Origin: Actinocrinis sp046724665
GTDB taxonomy: Bacteria > Actinomycetota > Actinomycetes > Streptomycetales > Catenulisporaceae
Direction of reading: 5' to 3'
DNA length: 22,254 bases
Assembly (NCBI GenBank): GCA_046724665.1
Contig: JBKOWZ010000162.1
Location: 1-22,254 of the forward strand
Shown: piece by piece, positions 14,025 through 22,254 of the stretch
How positions within the stretch are numbered: the stretch's first letter is position 1
Layout: each line of letters starts with the position of its first letter
The notes under the pieces: model-generated
What the model was told of the DNA's origin: nothing
What the model saw: only the letters and a program-made list of their open reading frames with translations
Databases searched by the model: none
Translations under genes and position numbers: made by a program

Positions 14025-15289
14025 GTGAGTCATCACGCCACGCCCGGGACAGATCACCCGAAAGTGTTGTCTAACGGTCAGGCCGGCGGCGACGCCCGGC
14101 CAGGCGGCCCGCGTCCGGTGCTGGCGACCAGACTGCACGGGCTCGGCACGACGATCTTCGCCGAGATGTCCGCGCTGGCCACGGCCACCGCCTCGATCAA
14201 CCTCGGGCAGGGCTTCCCGGACACCGACGGGCCGGCTTCGGTCGCCGAGGCGGCGGCCCGCGCGATCACCGAGGGCCGGGGCAACCAGTATCCGCCGGGC
14301 CCGGGCATCCCGGAGCTGCGCCGCGCCGTCGCCGATCACCAGGCCGAGTGGTACGGCCTGGGCTTCGACCCGGACACCGAGGTGCTCGTCACGGCCGGCG
14401 CCACCGAGGGCATCGCCGCGGCGCTGCTCGCTCTGGTCAACCCCGGCGACGAGGTGATCGCGCTCGAGCCCTACTACGACTCGTACGCCGCCTGCATCGC
14501 CATGGCCGGCGGCGTGCGCGTACCGGCCACGCTGCGCCCGCCGACCCCGGACCGGCCGCGCTGGCATCCCGACCTCGACGCGCTCGCCGCGTCGGTCACC
14601 GGCCGCACCCGCGTCCTGCTGCTCAACTCGCCGCACAACCCGACTGGCATGGTCCTCGACGAGGCCGAGCTGCGCCGCCTCGCCGAACTCGCCGTGGCGC
14701 ACGACCTCATCGTGATCACCGACGAAGTGTACGAACACCTCGTCTTCGAAGGCTCACATCTGCCGATCGCGACGCTGCCGGGCATGCGTGATCGAACCGT
14801 GACGATCTCCTCCTGCGGCAAGACCTTCTCCTTCACCGGCTGGAAGATCGGCTGGGTCACCGCGGCGCCGCAGCTTGTCTCGGCGGTGCGCACGGCGAAG
14901 CAGTTCCTGACCTACGTCAACGGCGGGCCGTTCCAGTACGCGGTCGCCGAGGCGCTCAAGCTGCCGCGCGACTACTACGCAGAGCTGCGCGAGAGCCTGC
15001 GCACGCGCCGCGACCTGCTGGCCGGCGGCCTGGCGGACATCGGCTTCGGCGTCTCGGTGACTGAGGGCACGTACTTCATCACCACGGACATCCGCCCGCT
15101 CGGCGAGCAGGACGGCCTCGCCTTCTGCCGCGCGCTGCCCGAGCGCTGCGGCGTGGTCGCCATCCCCAACGCAGTCTTCTACGACGACAAGCAGGCCGGG
15201 GCGCCGTTCGTGCGCTTCACCTTCTGCAAGAAGCCTGAGGTGCTCGAAGCCGCGCTGGACCGCCTGTCTGCTCTCAGATCCGCAGCTGC

Positions 15290-15293
<4 letters not shown>
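14025..15293 (+). CDS. dapC: N-succinyldiaminopimelate aminotransferase-like class I aminotransferase
   Basis: A 422-residue PLP enzyme of the class I/II aminotransferase family, very close in sequence pattern to M. tuberculosis DapC (Rv0858c), which transaminates N-succinyl-2-amino-6-oxopimelate in lysine and diaminopimelate synthesis. Features are TTIFAEMSALA (42-52), INLGQGFPD (58-66), NQYPPGPG (87-94), N205 of SPHNPTG, D233 and Y236 in ITDEVYEHLVF, the PLP lysine K266 in SSCGKTFSFTGWK, and the carboxylate-binding R397 in VRFTF. About 30 extra residues precede the family start. The GTG at 14025 follows GGAGG by 4 nt. Its TAA interlocks with the TAG of the convergent clpB. A general kynurenine- or methionine-type aminotransferase is the alternative. 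Confidence 0.82.
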
Positions 15294-17884
<2,591 letters not shown>

Positions 17885-17921
17885 CACCCACTCCTCGTCC
17901 GGCCAGCTCCGCTACGTCGGT

Positions 17922-17935
17922 GGACCTGCGGGTCC
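17922..17935 (-). other. Small hairpin between hspR and clpB
   Basis: GGACC-TGCG-GGTCC forms a 5-bp stem with a 4-nt loop immediately after the hspR stop codon. It is too weak for a confident terminator. It might tune clpB translation or partial read-through. Confidence 0.25.
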
Positions 17936-18439
17936 TCAGCGCCGCTGCGGCTTCCAGACCACCAGGGCCGTGGACGTGCCGAAGGCCGGGATCGCGGGCA
18001 GCAGGTCCGGCCGGTACAGCGGGTTCGCCGCCGGCTCCGGCACGTCGGCGCCGTGTCCCTGAGCCGCGTGGCCCGGCTGCGTCGGCAGCGCCACCGGGAT
18101 CGTGGTGGCCCGGGCGACCGCCAGGTTCGCCTCCAGCTCGGCGACCCGCGCGCGCAGCTCCTCGACCTCGTCCTGCAACTCGCGGATGCGCTTGATCCCG
18201 GCCAGGTTCACCCCCTCGTCCTGGGAGAGCCGCTGCACCTCGCGCAGCAGCTCGATGTCCCGGGCCGAGTAGCGCCGGCCGCGCCCCGGGGCGCGGTCCG
18301 GGCTGACCAGGCCGAGCCGGTCGTACTGGCGCAGGGTCTGCGGGTGCAGGCCGGACAGCTGCGCCGCGACGGAGATCACGTACATCGCGGCGTTGTCGGC
18401 CGACCGGCGGCCGCGGTTCGCGTCATTCGGCGACGACAT
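17936..18439 (-). CDS. hspR: HspR heat-shock repressor (MerR family)
   Basis: A 167-residue repressor that in Streptomyces and mycobacteria binds HAIR operators (CTTGAGT-N7-ACTCAAG) and uses DnaK as co-repressor to control the dnaK operon and clpB. Residues about 20-88 form the MerR winged helix: YVISVAAQLSGLHPQTLRQY, then RLGLVSPDR, then GRRYSARDIELL. LQDEVEELRARVAELEANL at about 88-106 is a coiled coil for dimerisation. A Pro/Ala-rich tail ends in VVWKPQRR. The ATG at 18439 is one base after the dnaJ stop, with a GGGAG in the end of dnaJ, so translation is probably coupled. No HAIR site lies in the window; the operator expected upstream of dnaK is off the right edge. Confidence 0.95.
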   Translation of the reverse strand: MSSPNDANRGRRSADNAAMYVISVAAQLSGLHPQTLRQYDRLGLVSPDRAPGRGRRYSARDIELLREVQRLSQDEGVNLAGIKRIRELQDEVEELRARVAELEANLAVARATTIPVALPTQPGHAAQGHGADVPEPAANPLYRPDLLPAIPAFGTSTALVVWKPQRR

Positions 18440-18440
18440 C

Positions 18441-19592
18441 TCAGGAGTCTCCCTTCGCTGCGGCCAGCAGGTCGGCGCGCACGTCGTGGTCGGCGGTCGC
18501 TTCCCGGTACTTCTCCAGCGCCGCGCTGGCGGCCTCGCTCAGCTTGGTCGGCACCGCCACCTCGAAGGTGACCAGCAGGTCGCCCCGGGTGCCGTCCTTG
18601 CGCGGGGCACCCTTGCCGCGCACCCGCAGCTGCCGGCCGTTCGCGCTGCCGGGCGGCAGCTTCACGGTGACCGGCGTGCCGCCGAGCACCGGCACCTTGA
18701 CCTCCGCGCCGAGCACCGCCTCGGGGTAGGTCACCGGCACGGTGACGGTCAGGTTGTCCGCGTCCCTGCCGAAGATCTGATGCGGTTTCACATGCACCAC
18801 CACGTAGAGGTCACCCGCCGGTCCGCCGCGCTCGCCGGGCGCGCCCTTGCCCTTGAGCCGGATCCGCATCCCGTCGCGCACGCCCGAGGGGATGCGTGCC
18901 TGGAGCGTGCGGGTCGAGGCGGCGCGGCCGGAGCCGTGGCAGGTGGGGCACGGGTCGTCCACCACCAGGCCGCGGCCCTTGCACTCGCGGCAGGGCTCGG
19001 AGAAGGCGAAGCCGCCCTGGTTGCGGCTGATCTGCCCGGTCCCGGAACAGGTCGGGCACACCCGCGGGGTGGTGCCGGCCTTCGCCCCGGTGCCCGCGCA
19101 GGCCCGACACGGCTGCTCGCTGGTCATCCGCAGCGGGATGGTCACGCCGTCGATCGACTGCATGAAGGTGATGCTCGCCTCGGTCTCCACGTCCGCGCCG
19201 CGGCGGCCCGGGGCCTGCGTCGTGGTCCGGCCGCGGTTGAAGATCCCGCCGAGGATGTCGCCGAGCCCGCCGGCGCCGCCGCCGGTGTTGCCCAGCAGGT
19301 CGCCCAGGTCGAACGGGAAGCCGCCGCCGCCCGCGCCGCCGGGCCGGAACCCGCCGCCGAACAGCGACCTGGCCTCGTCGTACTCCTTGCGCCGCTTGTC
19401 GTCGGACAGCACGTCGTAGGCCTCTGAGATCTCCTTGAACTTCTCCTCGGCGGCGGCGTCCCCCTTGTTGGCGTCCGGGTGGTACTGCCGGGCCAGCTTC
19501 CGGTAGGCCTTCTTGATGTCGGCCGCCGGAGCGTCCTTGGGGACGCCGAGCACCTTGTAGTAGTCCTTCTCCAGGTAGTCCTTGGTGCTCAT
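18441..19592 (-). CDS. dnaJ: DnaJ co-chaperone (Hsp40, type I)
   Basis: A 383-residue J-protein that delivers clients to DnaK and stimulates its ATPase. The J domain (about 9-75) contains HPD at 38-40 in YHPDANKG. A Gly/Phe-rich linker (about 77-120) follows. The zinc-finger domain has four CxxCxGxG motifs (CRACAGTG, CPTCSGTG, CRECKGRG, CPTCHGSG). Two beta-sandwich client-binding domains and a C-terminal dimerisation segment complete the protein, so it is a full type I DnaJ. The ATG at 19592 has AGAGG about 10 nt upstream. It lies 86 bp after grpE and is followed one base later by hspR. Streptomyces genomes carry a second dnaJ elsewhere; this is the dnaK-linked copy. Confidence 0.97.
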   Translation of the reverse strand: MSTKDYLEKDYYKVLGVPKDAPAADIKKAYRKLARQYHPDANKGDAAAEEKFKEISEAYDVLSDDKRRKEYDEARSLFGGGFRPGGAGGGGFPFDLGDLLGNTGGGAGGLGDILGGIFNRGRTTTQAPGRRGADVETEASITFMQSIDGVTIPLRMTSEQPCRACAGTGAKAGTTPRVCPTCSGTGQISRNQGGFAFSEPCRECKGRGLVVDDPCPTCHGSGRAASTRTLQARIPSGVRDGMRIRLKGKGAPGERGGPAGDLYVVVHVKPHQIFGRDADNLTVTVPVTYPEAVLGAEVKVPVLGGTPVTVKLPPGSANGRQLRVRGKGAPRKDGTRGDLLVTFEVAVPTKLSEAASAALEKYREATADHDVRADLLAAAKGDS

Positions 19593-19678
19593 CTCGGGTT
19601 CGCCTCTGCTCCTAGCGATGCTCGAAGTACGCTGTCCTGGCGGGGAGGGGGGAGACCAGGCGGCCTGGCGCCGCCCGG

Positions 19679-20329
19679 CTACGCGTCGGGCTGCGCGGGC
19701 TGGGCCACGGTCACCCTGGCCACCCGCAGGATCCTGTCACCGAGGCGGTACCCGGGCTGGAGGATCTCCACGCAGGTGTCGTCCTCGACGTCCGGGTCCT
19801 CGGTGTGCATCAGCGCCTCGTGCACGTTGGGGTCGAACCGCTCGCCGGCCGTGCCGAACTGCTCGAGGCCGAGCTTGGCCAGCTGGCCCTCCAGCGACTC
19901 GGCCACCCGGCGGAAGCCGCCCTCGAGCTCGCCGTGGTCGCGGGCCCGGCCGATGTCGTCGAGCACCGGCAGCAGCCCGGTCAGCACCTTGCCGAGCGCC
20001 ATCTCGGCCACCGCGACGCGGTCGCGCTCGACCCGGCGCCGGTAGTTCACGTACTCGGCCTGGAGCCGCTGGAGGTCGGCGGTGCGCTCGCCGAGCTCCG
20101 CCTGCGCGCTCTGCAACTCGTTGGTCCGCTCGGCCAGCTTCGCCAGCAGTTCGGCGACCGCGAGGTTCGCGGTCGGGTCGCCGTGCTCGCCGCCGCCGAT
20201 CGCCTCGTTCACCCGCTCGGCGAAGTCCTCGCCGTCCGCCTCCCCGGCGGCTTCGGGGCCCTCGTTGGCGCCGTACTGACGGGCCTCCTCGTCGGCGTCG
20301 CGGCCGGGGTGGTAGAGGTCGTCGCTCAC
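19679..20329 (-). CDS. grpE: GrpE nucleotide exchange factor
   Basis: A 216-residue dimeric protein that releases ADP from DnaK. The N-terminal 50 residues are acidic and disordered. Residues about 55-105 form the long coiled coil (LAERTNELQSAQAELGERTA, then LQRLQAEYVNYRRRVERDR). The C-terminal beta domain carries the family signature FDPNVHEALMH followed by VEILQPGYRLGDRILRVARV. The GTG at 20329 is chosen because AGGAGAAGAG lies upstream at a suitable distance (AGGAG ends 10 nt before it). A longer open frame to 20473 would run back through the hairpin into dnaK and has no homology. It is the second gene of the dnaK operon, 121 bp after dnaK, with a strong hairpin in the gap. Confidence 0.95.
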   Translation of the reverse strand: MSDDLYHPGRDADEEARQYGANEGPEAAGEADGEDFAERVNEAIGGGEHGDPTANLAVAELLAKLAERTNELQSAQAELGERTADLQRLQAEYVNYRRRVERDRVAVAEMALGKVLTGLLPVLDDIGRARDHGELEGGFRRVAESLEGQLAKLGLEQFGTAGERFDPNVHEALMHTEDPDVEDDTCVEILQPGYRLGDRILRVARVTVAQPAQPDA

Positions 20330-20394
20330 GTCTTCTCTTCTCCTGGAGTGGGTCGGTCGGGACCTGGTCCGGCCCGCGCCGGATCGGGATCTTC

Positions 20395-20435
20395 GCACCG
20401 GGCCGCAGGACGGCGGCCGTCCTGCGGCCCGGTGC
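20395..20435 (-). terminator. 19-bp perfect hairpin between dnaK and grpE (attenuator or processing site)
   Basis: The arms GCACCGGGCCGCAGGACGG (20395-20413) and its exact complement (20417-20435) leave a 3-nt loop. In the mRNA the stem starts 15 nt after the dnaK stop codon and ends 65 nt before the grpE start. No U-tract follows. It could act as a partial terminator, or as a barrier that stabilises a dnaK-only transcript, keeping DnaK above its co-chaperones. Confidence 0.75.
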
Positions 20436-20450
20436 CCGGAACCCTGATCG

Positions 20451-22254
<1,804 letters not shown>

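Overview
The window is ordinary chromosomal sequence from a high-GC actinomycete. The support is very high GC, many GTG starts, an HspR-type dnaK operon, a MurJ with a long N-terminal extension, and actinobacterial families such as DUF6049, DUF2617 and a mycobacterial-type DapC. The gene set resembles the oriC-proximal core of Streptomyces-like genomes (Streptomycetaceae or Catenulisporales flavour), but the sequence alone does not fix the genus. I see no mobile element, CRISPR array, tRNA, rRNA or defence island. No gene-free stretch exceeds about 215 bases; the longest is the fba-purA gap of 211.

Left part (1-5556): the N-terminus of murJ (cut by the left edge) and a DUF6049 membrane-anchored exported protein run leftward, divergent from a CCA-adding tRNA nucleotidyltransferase. 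That gene converges on, and overlaps by 95 bp, a leftward MFS transporter.

Middle part (5663-13931): a run of leftward genes. In transcription order these are DUF2617, a tail-anchored SRPBCC (CoxG-like) protein, a FadR-type GntR regulator, pyrE, a DedA membrane protein, class II fructose-bisphosphate aldolase, purA and a class III aminotransferase. Most are separated by 60-210 bp gaps with their own apparent promoters, so these look like mostly single-gene units for central carbon, purine and pyrimidine metabolism. dapC (lysine/diaminopimelate pathway) is the one rightward gene here; it is divergent from DUF2617 and convergent with clpB.

Right part (15290-22254): a complete chaperone block transcribed leftward as dnaK (5' end beyond the window)-grpE-dnaJ-hspR-clpB. 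HspR is the expected repressor. clpB lies only about 50 bp after hspR, so disaggregase and DnaK system are probably co-transcribed. The dnaK promoter and its HAIR operator lie outside the right edge.

The most interesting signals are regulatory rather than new genes: a 19-bp perfect stem between dnaK and grpE; mutually exclusive hairpins in the purA leader; two CCGATCGG palindromes exactly 42 bp apart upstream of the class III aminotransferase; and a recurring TANNNT-N6-8-start arrangement suggesting leaderless mRNAs for five genes. I found no convincing previously undescribed multi-gene system.
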